A stretch of DNA of 64,000 nt from a virus, in the IMG/VR virus record IMGVR_UViG_3300006789_000016, positions 1 through 64,000 of that record. One strand, written 5' to 3'. The notes beneath the pieces are model-generated. The model was given only the letters and a program-made list of their open reading frames with translations, was not told the DNA's origin and searched no databases. The number at the start of each line of letters is the position of its first letter. The stretch's first letter is position 1. Of the stretch, positions 56,208-64,000 are shown piece after piece. The translations under genes were made by a program, and so were the position numbers.

Positions 56208-57130
56208 TTCTTTAATATATCTTCAATATCTCCAACAACCCTCATTCCAAGACTCCCTGGAGAAACAAAAGGTTTATCTAATAAAATCCAATCTGCAAAT
56301 TCATCAACAAGCAAAGCCAATGGCTCTTTAACTTCTCCTTCATAAATAGACATCCAACTATAACGATGGGCCATGTCTCTATCAATACCAACAATGGCTT
56401 TGTCGTAAATAATAAGAGGAGAGTCAGACAACATGTCATACTCAATCATCCCATTAGTTCCGACTACAGTTGTTGTTCTGTCTTTCTTCGGGTTTAACCA
56501 GCTTAAATCTAATCCATAAGTCATCCCAGTTTTGTATTCTATATGGATAGTTGCTGTATCAACAACATCATTCTGTAGATGAGTTCCAGAAACTACAGCC
56601 GAGACTTGAAAGTCAGAACCAAAAAGATAATCCATAACGGCTAAGTCATGTGGTGCTAAATCCCAGATAACTCCAGACAATTGGAACTTACCAAAATTAA
56701 GACGTCTAGAAACTACATGAAGAATATCCCCAATTTTTCCAGCTTGAATTAATTTTCTAAGTTGTCTTATATGTGAACTAAACAAAAATGTATGATCTAC
56801 GCCTAATTTAAGATTCTTTTCAGCGGCCAGCCGGACAAGGGCTTGTGCATCTTTTAGGGTTGTTGTTAGTGGCTTTTCTACAAGGACATGTTTTCCTGCC
56901 AACAAGGCTTCTTTTGCCACACTATAGTGGGTTTCGGGAGGAGTAGCAATAACAACAGCATCGAAGTCTCTCATGGCCAATGCATCTTTTAAAGACTTTT
57001 CTTCCCTCTCTTCTTCGCCTGCTTGCATATCAACCAAAGCAGTCACTTTTATTCTGCTATTTTTTTCTAAATTTCTAAGTAACTTTGGGCCCCAATATCC
57101 TTTATGTCCTACAAGACATATACTTAACAT
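56201..57130 (-). CDS. Gfo/Idh/MocA-family sugar dehydrogenase (WlbA-like)
   Basis: 309 aa. NAD-binding start SICLVGHKGYWGPKLLRNL; DAVVIATPPETHYSVAKEALLAGKHVLVEKPLTTTLKDA is the family signature (EKP with catalytic Lys); WDLAPHDLAVMDYLFG is the second half. In WbpB/WlbA routes such enzymes oxidise C3 of UDP-GlcNAc derivatives so that a DegT enzyme and a WbpD-type acetyltransferase can follow, all three of which are in this cluster. Confidence 0.88.
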   Translation of the reverse strand: MLSICLVGHKGYWGPKLLRNLEKNSRIKVTALVDMQAGEEEREEKSLKDALAMRDFDAVVIATPPETHYSVAKEALLAGKHVLVEKPLTTTLKDAQALVRLAAEKNLKLGVDHTFLFSSHIRQLRKLIQAGKIGDILHVVSRRLNFGKFQLSGVIWDLAPHDLAVMDYLFGSDFQVSAVVSGTHLQNDVVDTATIHIEYKTGMTYGLDLSWLNPKKDRTTTVVGTNGMIEYDMLSDSPLIIYDKAIVGIDRDMAHRYSWMSIYEGEVKEPLALLVDEFADWILLDKPFVSPGSLGMRVVGDIEDILKKC

Positions 57131-57979
57131 TTAAACTCCTAACTTATAGTTTTCGATTATTTTTAAATAAGCTTTAGCCATTTTGAATGCCGACCATTTT
57201 TTATAGACTAACTCTAAACATTTATTAGAGCAGTAAGTATAAAAATCTTTATCTGTACTCAGTTCTTCTAAACAAACAACAGCGTCTTCTATTTTCTTGA
57301 AAGCAAGACTATTGAGTATAGGATGAAGAGAAATTAACTTTTTGTTTCTGGGATGAAGTAGTGTTACTACAGGCAAACCACAAGCCATGGCTTCTTTTGG
57401 AGCTAAACCAAGAGAGTAGCTTAGAACAAATACTTTGCTTTTCCAATAAAAATTCCTCACTCCATCTTTCTCTACTGCGGGTATATCATACCCTACCAAA
57501 GGAATTTCCTTAAATTTTTGCATTTCTTTTAAAAGATCAATTCTCTTTTGGTCATAGCGTGCTTTGTTCCAAATATCAGCACAAGAAATAAACCCAAATC
57601 TCGAAGTCACCGAAGGTCTCCAAAAGTTTAGATCTATACCATTGGGAATGTGATGGATACCTTTTTTGGGCTGACAAAGCATACCACCCTCAAGGGATGA
57701 ACGCTCATCAACAATGATAATTGGTCGATGAGTTGTAGGCAATCGATGATCAAGAGACCATCGGTTATGATCAATTAACAAAACATTTTGCAGATCAATT
57801 AACTTTCCTGCCTCTACAAAAGTAATAGAAGCAATGATTAAGTCATAAGGAGAGAGGTCTAAATCAAAATCTTTCGGAGTGGCAGGGTTGACAGTTATGT
57901 CCATTAGTCCAAGAGAATAAAAACCTTTAGCTAAATAATCACCCCAGGTGGGATGATGCGGAAGAATCAATATATTCAT
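57131..57979 (-). CDS. Glycosyltransferase, GT4-like
   Basis: 282 aa. IHHIPNGIDLNFWRP and LGLAPKEAMACGLPVVTLL are the C-terminal GT4 hallmarks (E-x7-E region), and IIIVDERSSLEGG lies at the domain junction. It is shorter than typical GT4 (about 350 aa) with a reduced N-domain. It abuts the dehydrogenase gene and overlaps the GT2-like gene by 4 nt. Confidence 0.82.
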   Translation of the reverse strand: MNILILPHHPTWGDYLAKGFYSLGLMDITVNPATPKDFDLDLSPYDLIIASITFVEAGKLIDLQNVLLIDHNRWSLDHRLPTTHRPIIIVDERSSLEGGMLCQPKKGIHHIPNGIDLNFWRPSVTSRFGFISCADIWNKARYDQKRIDLLKEMQKFKEIPLVGYDIPAVEKDGVRNFYWKSKVFVLSYSLGLAPKEAMACGLPVVTLLHPRNKKLISLHPILNSLAFKKIEDAVVCLEELSTDKDFYTYCSNKCLELVYKKWSAFKMAKAYLKIIENYKLGV

Positions 57980-58788
57980 ACATTAAACTTCCACTTCTTT
58001 TTTCTTTTAATCCAAGAAACGATAACCTTTGGGTGAGATCCTGCAAAAGTCTGTGTTTTAAGACTACCTGGATTATAGACAAAACTTGACTGAATGTATC
58101 TTTTATTGCGAAAAGAACGATAGTTCGCATTCTCTACAGCAAACTGTTTCTTTAGTTTTTTCCCCATAGCTTCCGCGTCTCTGCACCAACCGTAATGGTT
58201 TACAAAAGCAGATACTTTTTGTACATCGGCGCGAGCATAAAACTTTTCTGTATTGATATCAATATTATCAACACCAACAGCTACATGAGAACAGCCAGGC
58301 CTAGCAATAAACCTTACTTTTTGATTTCGACGAGTAAGCTTTGAACGCTCTTGATACCATTTAGTGTCTATCACTTGTTTTTGTGCTTTCACCCCAAAGA
58401 AATGCCTAAACTTAAATACAAAATAATTTTTATCTCTTCTTTTACTTATCTCTATTATCTTTTTTGCTGTCTTTGAGGGCACTACTTCGTCAGCATCTGC
58501 TCTCCAAATCCATTCGCTTGTACAGGCCCGCAAAATCCGAGTTCTTAGTTTAGATTCAGTAGAGCGGTTTAACGCCCAAGGATGCCGCAAAATAACAAAT
58601 CGTCCATTTGGCTGAACTTGATAAAACTCTTCTTGAAGATCTAACAACAACTCTAATGTATTATCAATAGAGTGTGCTTCCAAAATGACTATCTCATTAG
58701 AAAAAGCAAAAAGAGATCGTATAGCTGCTTGCATTGGATAGTCAAGAATCTCCACATCCCTAACCCACATTACTGAACTAACAGACAT
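57976..58788 (-). CDS. Glycosyltransferase, GT2-like
   Basis: 270 aa. The GT-A core includes SNEIVILEAHSIDNTLEL and the metal/nucleotide site WIWRADADEVV (DxD), followed by a basic C-terminal half with several aromatic residues. It is an inverting-type family by pattern. The last residues are very basic (SWIKRKKKWKFNV). Confidence 0.78.
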   Translation of the reverse strand: MSVSSVMWVRDVEILDYPMQAAIRSLFAFSNEIVILEAHSIDNTLELLLDLQEEFYQVQPNGRFVILRHPWALNRSTESKLRTRILRACTSEWIWRADADEVVPSKTAKKIIEISKRRDKNYFVFKFRHFFGVKAQKQVIDTKWYQERSKLTRRNQKVRFIARPGCSHVAVGVDNIDINTEKFYARADVQKVSAFVNHYGWCRDAEAMGKKLKKQFAVENANYRSFRNKRYIQSSFVYNPGSLKTQTFAGSHPKVIVSWIKRKKKWKFNV

Positions 58789-58794
58789 AAGTGA

Positions 58795-59133
58795 TTACTT
58801 TACTTCAAATTCAGCATCAACCTTGTCATACCAAGTCACTCCTTCACGAACTAAACCAAATCTTATTTCGTATTTTCCTGACAATAAAGAAAGATCAGCT
58901 GCTTCAAAAGAAGTGCGATAAACCACTGTTTCTCCAGCAGGAACAGTATCTGCCCTAACTAGCCCTACCCTATAAGGTATCTTTATTTCCTTGTCTCCAA
59001 CAAGATGTCTTATACGACAAGGCCTAATCAGTAATTTACTTTTGCTCTGATCTTGACCAGTAGTATTGTCTAGCTCAAGAATAAAGAAGAATTTATTCTT
59101 TCGACGATAAGCTTTGATTACTTTGAGTTTCAT
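58795..59133 (-). CDS. Small beta-sandwich protein (112 aa), carbohydrate-module-like
   Basis: KYEIRFGLVREGVTWYD near the end, with paired strands (IRHLVGDKEIKIPYRVGLVR, GETVVYRTSFEAADL), resembles the Ig-like modules that accompany polysaccharide transport or glycosyltransferase proteins (PG.Y.L.F.LV.EGV.WF). It could bind glycan. It sits between two GT genes. Confidence 0.62.
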   Translation of the reverse strand: MKLKVIKAYRRKNKFFFILELDNTTGQDQSKSKLLIRPCRIRHLVGDKEIKIPYRVGLVRADTVPAGETVVYRTSFEAADLSLLSGKYEIRFGLVREGVTWYDKVDAEFEVK

Positions 59134-60512
59134 AAGTCCATAACCTCGATAAGCCTCTTGGCAGAAAGATCATAATTCTCATTCTTCCTAACCCATTGAG
59201 CGGCTTTCTTTCCTTTTTTAAATGCCTCTCTTTTGTGAGAGACAATATGACGCATTTGTTCTACTAAATCATCAGTATTAATTTTAGCATACTGACCAAA
59301 ATCATCTGATCCATTATTGTGTGATCTTAAGAATTTAGGCAAGTCAGCTCGTTGTAAGCCACTTGGATTCACCCAATAAGCGATATCATCCTTGCATATT
59401 TCTGTAAGAGAAGACCAGTTACAAAGAATAACGGGGAGTCCCGTGCACATAGCCTCTCGTGGAGGTAGGCCATAGCCCTCTCCGTTAGAGGGAAATAGGA
59501 AACAGTCGGCCCGGTGCATTAGACTCACCAATTCTTTATGCGGCAACCTTGCATCTATAACCTCAACATTGCTTGGCAAGTTAGGCTTGTTTCCTCCCCA
59601 CCCTCCGCTGATTTTTAAAATAAGCTTCACATCTGTTCTATTCCCAAAAGCTCTTTTGAATGCTGCCAACGTCAGAGGGTAGTTCTTCCTAGAGTTAGAC
59701 CAATGCGCATTAGCTAGCAAGAGAAACTCAAAGGGTTTATCTCTCTTTGCTCTATTCTCACACATAGGCCATATCTTATGATTTACCCCCAAGGGAACTT
59801 TGTGGATAGGAACTTTTACCCCTGCGTCTTTGAAAATCTTTTTACAAAAGTCAGAAGGAACAATAAGGTGATTAAACTTATTGTTAATTCTACCGGCCCA
59901 GGCGCTAGGAACCTTTGTCGTTTCGAACATTGTGAGAATATATTTCTCTGCTCTTTGACATTTTCCATGCGTCCTGGTTATAGCTGGAGTATGATATAAA
60001 AGATATTTCTTGTAAAGGAAGTTTCTTTCATTAACCAACTCATGGAATTTTGCACTAGCTAAATGATTGTTATTCCTACGTGTAGGGACAAATGACATAG
60101 AGATATGTGCACGATCCAGAGCGAGAACTAATTGCTCTGTACTATTTCCATAACCATCACAAGGGTCGAACACTCCTTCAAATACCAATCCTTTCTCCAG
60201 AGGAGCTACAGATTGATCCATAAAGGCGTGGCCTAGTTCTTTACACAAAGCCGTATAGACATCCTCTACATCTTTTCCATTCTTCAAGCATCTTGAATAG
60301 TCAATTACATATCCAAAACGTTGTCTTTTGAATCCCATAAGAGGGATAATCCCTATCCCAGGATATTTTTGAGGTAAGCCCGGTGCTGGGTTGGCGAGAG
60401 CAAAATGCCAACTATACCTAGAGGTTTCCTCTTTTATCTTGTTAATAGCTGCAAAATAAATTTTATATAGTTCTGGGTTTTGTTTAGGAAATTGAATAAC
60501 TACTTTTTTCAT
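59130..60512 (-). CDS. Glycosyltransferase, GT4 family
   Basis: 460 aa. HKVPLGVNHKIWP, FEFLLLANAHWSNSRKNYPLTLAAF, ADCFLFPSNGEGYGLPPREAMCTGLPVI and a terminal amphipathic helix make a complete GT4 C-domain. The N-domain is long and includes FEGVFDPCDGYGNSTEQLV. Retaining-type transferase by family. It overlaps both neighbours by 4 nt. Confidence 0.88.
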   Translation of the reverse strand: MKKVVIQFPKQNPELYKIYFAAINKIKEETSRYSWHFALANPAPGLPQKYPGIGIIPLMGFKRQRFGYVIDYSRCLKNGKDVEDVYTALCKELGHAFMDQSVAPLEKGLVFEGVFDPCDGYGNSTEQLVLALDRAHISMSFVPTRRNNNHLASAKFHELVNERNFLYKKYLLYHTPAITRTHGKCQRAEKYILTMFETTKVPSAWAGRINNKFNHLIVPSDFCKKIFKDAGVKVPIHKVPLGVNHKIWPMCENRAKRDKPFEFLLLANAHWSNSRKNYPLTLAAFKRAFGNRTDVKLILKISGGWGGNKPNLPSNVEVIDARLPHKELVSLMHRADCFLFPSNGEGYGLPPREAMCTGLPVILCNWSSLTEICKDDIAYWVNPSGLQRADLPKFLRSHNNGSDDFGQYAKINTDDLVEQMRHIVSHKREAFKKGKKAAQWVRKNENYDLSAKRLIEVMDL

Positions 60513-62542
60513 TTTAAAGTCAAAAGCTTTTGAGCTGTAACAACAAAGGTCTCTGCCACTGCAGAGTCTACTGTTTGCAACAACTCTTTCTTAATTGTAA
60601 CGAGTTCATCATTATAAAGATATCCTTCAGAGGCAATGTCAAAAGCTGTCCCCAATTCTTCGAGATCAAATCCCTCGACTTGACCAAGGACTTTCTTTGT
60701 TTCAGAATAAAAAACATTATGAAGTTCTGTATTTCCCTGTAAGAAATAAGAAGCGTTAAAGGGCATGTCCAGCTTTTTGAGTGCTGGAGAACTTATCGTA
60801 GGCTTTCCATATAGCATTGCTTCTTTCAAGTAAGTACCCAAGTGAACATCATCTAATTGAATGTAAACATCAATCCCCCTAAACCATTTATGCATAACTG
60901 CTCTATTGGTCAAAGGAACAACATTAACAGAAGGACTTACAAAAGGTGCTTCGCCCGATGCCAAATCCTGTAATAGTGTTAACTGAAGGTCTTTCCATCC
61001 ACACTTTTTTGTTCCCTTTATTAAATCCTGTAACCTTGATCTTGAAACATTCTTAACAACACTACCCACTACAAGCTTGTTTTTGGTTGGGTTGTGAATT
61101 CGAGAAAGACTAACATTTAAAGGTAGGTCTACTACATAGATTGGCTTAGAAACTCCTGCGTCGATAATTAAAGACTCTGCATATTTAGATGTCACAAACA
61201 ATGCATCATAGTCTCGAGTTAATCGATTGATTGCTTCTCGAGAAAGCTTCCTCTCTTCTATTAGTACAAAAGCAAATCGCAGTAATCCCTGCGCTGGCAT
61301 TGCATAGTTCGTACGAACAAGAGTGGAGGTTTTAAACACATCAACAACCAAGGCATCCTTGTTGTTTTGGGATGGATTAAGAGAAGCCTTGAAGCCTATC
61401 TTCTTGAAGATCTCCTTTAGAGATTCTGCAAGATAACCTGTTTCAAAATCTGGCTCAATCAGAGTGAAGATATCGATAGGTATTTTCTTATCAAGAATAG
61501 TTACTAGATCTTTATCTAGTCTAGATTCAATCGCCTGGCCGACTTCTTGATAGGTAATTCCTTTCATACAAGCAATATTGATTGAGCACGGCTTGTAGAA
61601 ACACCCAGCACATGGAAGGTCACTAAATACAGCAGTTGCATTTTTGTAATGATTCAGCCGAGCCATGGGAGGAGTAGAACCGAAGACCCCTACAATATCT
61701 TTTTCAAGCGCACCTGCGATATGAAGCATCCCTGAGTCAGGGCCAACAAAAAGACTACAGGCATTTACTAATGCAGACTTCGCTCTTAGGTCAAACTGAG
61801 AAACATCCCATGTGTTCTTATAGTCCCAGGTCCTACCCAGTCTTTTATTATGATCGTTAACAAGGAATTTTAAATCATTTCTGATGCTATTCAAATAACC
61901 AATAAGATGGACATACTTTCCAACAGGCCATGTCCGGCGAGGGTCAACAGAAGCAATATCTAAGAAAACTAATTTAGTGCCATTGAGTTTGCCAAACTGT
62001 TTCTTCAGGATTTTCCCCACCCATTCCTTTTCTTTTTTAGATACAATGTAAGTAGGCTTCTTGTTCGGAAGCCTAATCCCTACATAATCTGCAAACAAAT
62101 CAATACGATTGCGAGGATATAAATTCTTGTTTTCATGGGTAAGGCCCGCTGTCGTAATATCAGAAAAGAAATGGTAATCTTCTCTATTGACTTTTTGGAA
62201 ATCAACAACATGATCTATATGAGGATTCTCTTTAAGAAGATCGCTCAAAACTCCAGGCTGTGTAGCATATGTCGTTTCACAGTTGGGGTAGAAATGCTTA
62301 AAAGCCTCCAAGACAGGAGTTGACATAATGATATCACCGATACCGCCTAGCTTTCTCTGAATACAAACCTTAACAATAGATTGATCTCCTCCTAGTTGAG
62401 GAACAGAATTCTTTTGTTGAAAGTTCGGACGCTTTTGAGCCTTTCCTCTTCCACCATTTGTGACAACGGGGATTTGCTTTCTTGTTGGACGAGCTACTCC
62501 TCGACCACCGATACGTCTATTCTTTCTAAATACATTTCCCAT
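60509..62542 (-). CDS. GT9 (heptosyltransferase-family) protein fused to a second GT-like domain
   Basis: 677 aa. Residues 1-50 are a basic disordered tail (RKNRRIGGRGVARPTRKQ). Residues about 58-345 are GT9: KLGGIGDIIMSTPVLEAFKHFYP, VDPRRTWPVGKYV, LFVGPDSGMLHIAGAL and VGVFGSTPPMARLN. From about 355 to the end a GT-B-like domain follows (LVVDVFKTSTLVR, VSKPIYVVDLPLN, HLGTYLKEAMLYGKPTI). GT9 enzymes move ADP-heptose to LPS core or other acceptors, which ties this protein to the window's ADP-heptose genes. It lies next to the structural gene. Confidence 0.85.
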   Translation of the reverse strand: MGNVFRKNRRIGGRGVARPTRKQIPVVTNGGRGKAQKRPNFQQKNSVPQLGGDQSIVKVCIQRKLGGIGDIIMSTPVLEAFKHFYPNCETTYATQPGVLSDLLKENPHIDHVVDFQKVNREDYHFFSDITTAGLTHENKNLYPRNRIDLFADYVGIRLPNKKPTYIVSKKEKEWVGKILKKQFGKLNGTKLVFLDIASVDPRRTWPVGKYVHLIGYLNSIRNDLKFLVNDHNKRLGRTWDYKNTWDVSQFDLRAKSALVNACSLFVGPDSGMLHIAGALEKDIVGVFGSTPPMARLNHYKNATAVFSDLPCAGCFYKPCSINIACMKGITYQEVGQAIESRLDKDLVTILDKKIPIDIFTLIEPDFETGYLAESLKEIFKKIGFKASLNPSQNNKDALVVDVFKTSTLVRTNYAMPAQGLLRFAFVLIEERKLSREAINRLTRDYDALFVTSKYAESLIIDAGVSKPIYVVDLPLNVSLSRIHNPTKNKLVVGSVVKNVSRSRLQDLIKGTKKCGWKDLQLTLLQDLASGEAPFVSPSVNVVPLTNRAVMHKWFRGIDVYIQLDDVHLGTYLKEAMLYGKPTISSPALKKLDMPFNASYFLQGNTELHNVFYSETKKVLGQVEGFDLEELGTAFDIASEGYLYNDELVTIKKELLQTVDSAVAETFVVTAQKLLTLK

Positions 62543-62563
62543 AATCCACGTTTTTAAGACTTA

Positions 62564-64000
62564 CTATCTATACCAGCAAACATTGATTGCTACGACACCA
62601 ACATCACCATCCCAATCATCGTCGGCATGTCCAACAACTCTTGTTAACTTCAACAAGAGTGGTCCCATTTTAGGACTCTCAAGGTCTTGAATACCAAAAT
62701 CAACAGTATATATTAAATCTTCAGACGTTCCCATTACCCAACCTGTTTTTGAAATGCTATCTACATTTACCCATACAGGATTTGCCGTCTGAGCATCTCC
62801 TACTGTATCATAGTTTCCACTAGCATGAGGATCCGAAGCATCTAGTTGCCAACGACTACCAGTGCCCCCAGCGGGCGCTTCAGGCTTTAGGGTAATGTAG
62901 ACTCTAAACCTAGAAGGATAGTTGTCATCTTCATCCATTGGGACTGTACTATATACATATCCTGACTCTGCGACTGTTTGGTCATATAGACAGCTTCTCC
63001 AAACCATTGCAGGTGGACCGGTGTATTCTGAGTTTGCTGGAGCCGGTCCGGCGGCTGCTGCAGGCTTCATAATTTGATCAGCATGAATTGTATTGTTGGC
63101 AATAAGTTTTTCAAAGACAAAGCCATCTCTTGTAATTTGAACTACATTTCCATTTTCATCTTGTGTGTATAGTTCAGAATCTCCACTGTCATCTTTTGAA
63201 TATACTTTTACAGAACCTGTTGTGGCACCAGGATCACCGCTAGATTCTTCTAAGACAATAGGGACATCTCCCTTCGTAACAAGTTCGTCAATATGAACTT
63301 CTACTTTTGCAGATCCGCCATTGTCTGCAACAGAGAATAAAGAAGAGCCTAGTCCAGCAACAGTATCTCTGATTTGTACTTGACCGATACCACCAAGAAG
63401 ACTAATACGGCCATTTGATCCAGCCTGATATGCAGTATTAAGAGACCAACCATTTAGTTCTGCATCAAGTGCCTGGATGGCTGCTTCGAGGGTTGTCCCA
63501 TCAGAGACAGTTGCGATTGGGCCAGAGTCACTATAAGTACCAAGGATGTCATCAGCATCAAGACCATGAGGGTTTATTGCTGTTTGGGCCGCGGACCCCT
63601 TAGAGTCAATATGAGCTGCAAGAGAAATAATATTGGAATCATATCCTGGAGCAACTCCTGCATCTGTATTCCACACCCCACCTCTTAACCGAGCCAGCTC
63701 CCACCGAAGTCTATTGAGATCATCTTCGAGTGTTGTTACTGTACCAACCCTATTTAAAATAGTATAATCTACAGAATTATCTACACCCGTTTGGGGAATC
63801 AACTCATCGTAAACAAGGTCACTAGTATTGGTCGTATGAGACAAGGTAATATCATTAGATGAAATTAGGCCTGTTGCATAGCTAGAACCACCATGAACTG
63901 CTAAAAGTGCTTCAACCATCTCTAGAACAGAGTTTGATAAGTCTCTATTCCCATCACAGTCAAGGACATAGTCATTTCCAAAGACATCTTTGCTCAACTG
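62564..64000 (-). CDS. Probable tail-fibre/virion structural protein, 5' end at or beyond the right edge
   Basis: At least 477 aa. Repetitive beta character, Gly/Ser/Asp/Thr-rich (SGPIATVSDGTTLEAAIQALDAEL, KVYSKDDSGDSELYTQDENG), and a C-terminal beta-rich domain ending VVAINVCWYR, like phage fibres and base-plate proteins. TTG at 63997 is only a nominal start; the frame is still open at the edge, so the true start may lie outside. Leu-rich coiled coil (LEDDLNRLRWELARLRGG) near residue 100 fits a trimeric fibre. Confidence 0.65.
   Translation of the reverse strand, partial: QLSKDVFGNDYVLDCDGNRDLSNSVLEMVEALLAVHGGSSYATGLISSNDITLSHTTNTSDLVYDELIPQTGVDNSVDYTILNRVGTVTTLEDDLNRLRWELARLRGGVWNTDAGVAPGYDSNIISLAAHIDSKGSAAQTAINPHGLDADDILGTYSDSGPIATVSDGTTLEAAIQALDAELNGWSLNTAYQAGSNGRISLLGGIGQVQIRDTVAGLGSSLFSVADNGGSAKVEVHIDELVTKGDVPIVLEESSGDPGATTGSVKVYSKDDSGDSELYTQDENGNVVQITRDGFVFEKLIANNTIHADQIMKPAAAAGPAPANSEYTGPPAMVWRSCLYDQTVAESGYVYSTVPMDEDDNYPSRFRVYITLKPEAPAGGTGSRWQLDASDPHASGNYDTVGDAQTANPVWVNVDSISKTGWVMGTSEDLIYTVDFGIQDLESPKMGPLLLKLTRVVGHADDDWDGDVGVVAINVCWYR

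Noticed and set aside
1-64000. CRISPR array
   Set aside because: Two Cas4-like nucleases prompted a look, but no spaced direct repeats of 20-40 bases were seen and no cas1/cas2-like genes are present.
1-64000. tRNA genes
   Set aside because: No stretch with a T-arm GGTTCRANYCC plus matched acceptor ends was found in the small intergenic gaps; the near-hit GGTTCAAGAG at 10395 lies in the phoH start region and has no cloverleaf.

Overview
The window looks like part of a large, AT-rich genome of a tailed double-stranded DNA phage (Caudoviricetes). It has a phage-type replication and nucleotide-metabolism gene set, no ribosomal RNA or recognisable tRNA, almost no intergenic space, and constant 1-50 nt overlaps between genes. 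There are many GTG and TTG starts and a very large number of small unknown genes. The host cannot be read from the sequence. A cobalamin-dependent ribonucleotide reductase, heptose and O-antigen-type sugar genes and lipoprotein-like leaders fit a Gram-negative host, but that is inference.

Layout: a secreted trypsin-like protease (cut by the left edge) runs leftward from 411. Everything from 451 to 50253 is on the plus strand, and everything from 50222 to the right edge is on the minus strand. Plus strand, 0.4-9.6 kb: a CCA/poly(A)-type nucleotidyltransferase, an unknown gene, a MoxR-type AAA ATPase with its VWA/HExxH partner, a small HTH protein, a PTP-type phosphatase, a protein with a PEP-utiliser-like swivel motif, and peptidyl-tRNA hydrolase 2. 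9.6-16.3 kb: PhoH, a Whirly-like single-strand DNA-binding protein, a SpoVG-like protein, and a ladder of small related W-rich proteins. 16.3-26.8 kb: thioredoxin-like lipoprotein, class II RNR, a heptose-type cytidylyltransferase, RecA and DnaE. 26.8-39.6 kb: intein-containing phosphoesterase, Cas4-like nuclease, GmhB-like phosphatase, NifU-like protein, ThyX, PfkB/HldE-like kinase, cupin, dUTPase, Holliday-junction-type endonuclease, ClpP-like protease and an IMPDH/GMPR enzyme. 39.6-50.2 kb: intein-containing primase-helicase, a second Cas4-like nuclease, a Vsr/EDxHD-like endonuclease, a second ClpP-like protease, a CheY-like receiver and an HNH-RusA fusion. Minus strand, 50.2-64 kb: a holin-like membrane protein, a nucleotide-sugar and glycosyltransferase cluster, and a probable tail fibre or other structural protein at the right edge.

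How it fits together: the phage seems to bring its own replisome (DnaE, primase-helicase, RecA, Whirly-like SSB, resolvases) and dNTP supply (RNR, ThyX, dUTPase). It also carries a carbohydrate programme. Three dispersed genes resemble the kinase, phosphatase and nucleotidyltransferase of ADP-heptose synthesis. The minus-strand cluster adds a GT9 (heptosyltransferase-family) fusion, four other GT-like proteins, GDP-mannose dehydratase, a sugar aminotransferase, two left-handed beta-helix acyltransferases and a sugar dehydrogenase. The cluster ends beside a structural gene, so virion glycosylation or remodelling of host surface glycan is the leading hypothesis.

All calls come from reading motifs and gene context by eye. 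No database search was run, and GC and codon statements are visual impressions. Coordinates of some starts were moved from the longest ORF to a start with a better ribosome-binding site or neighbour spacing; this is stated in each entry.
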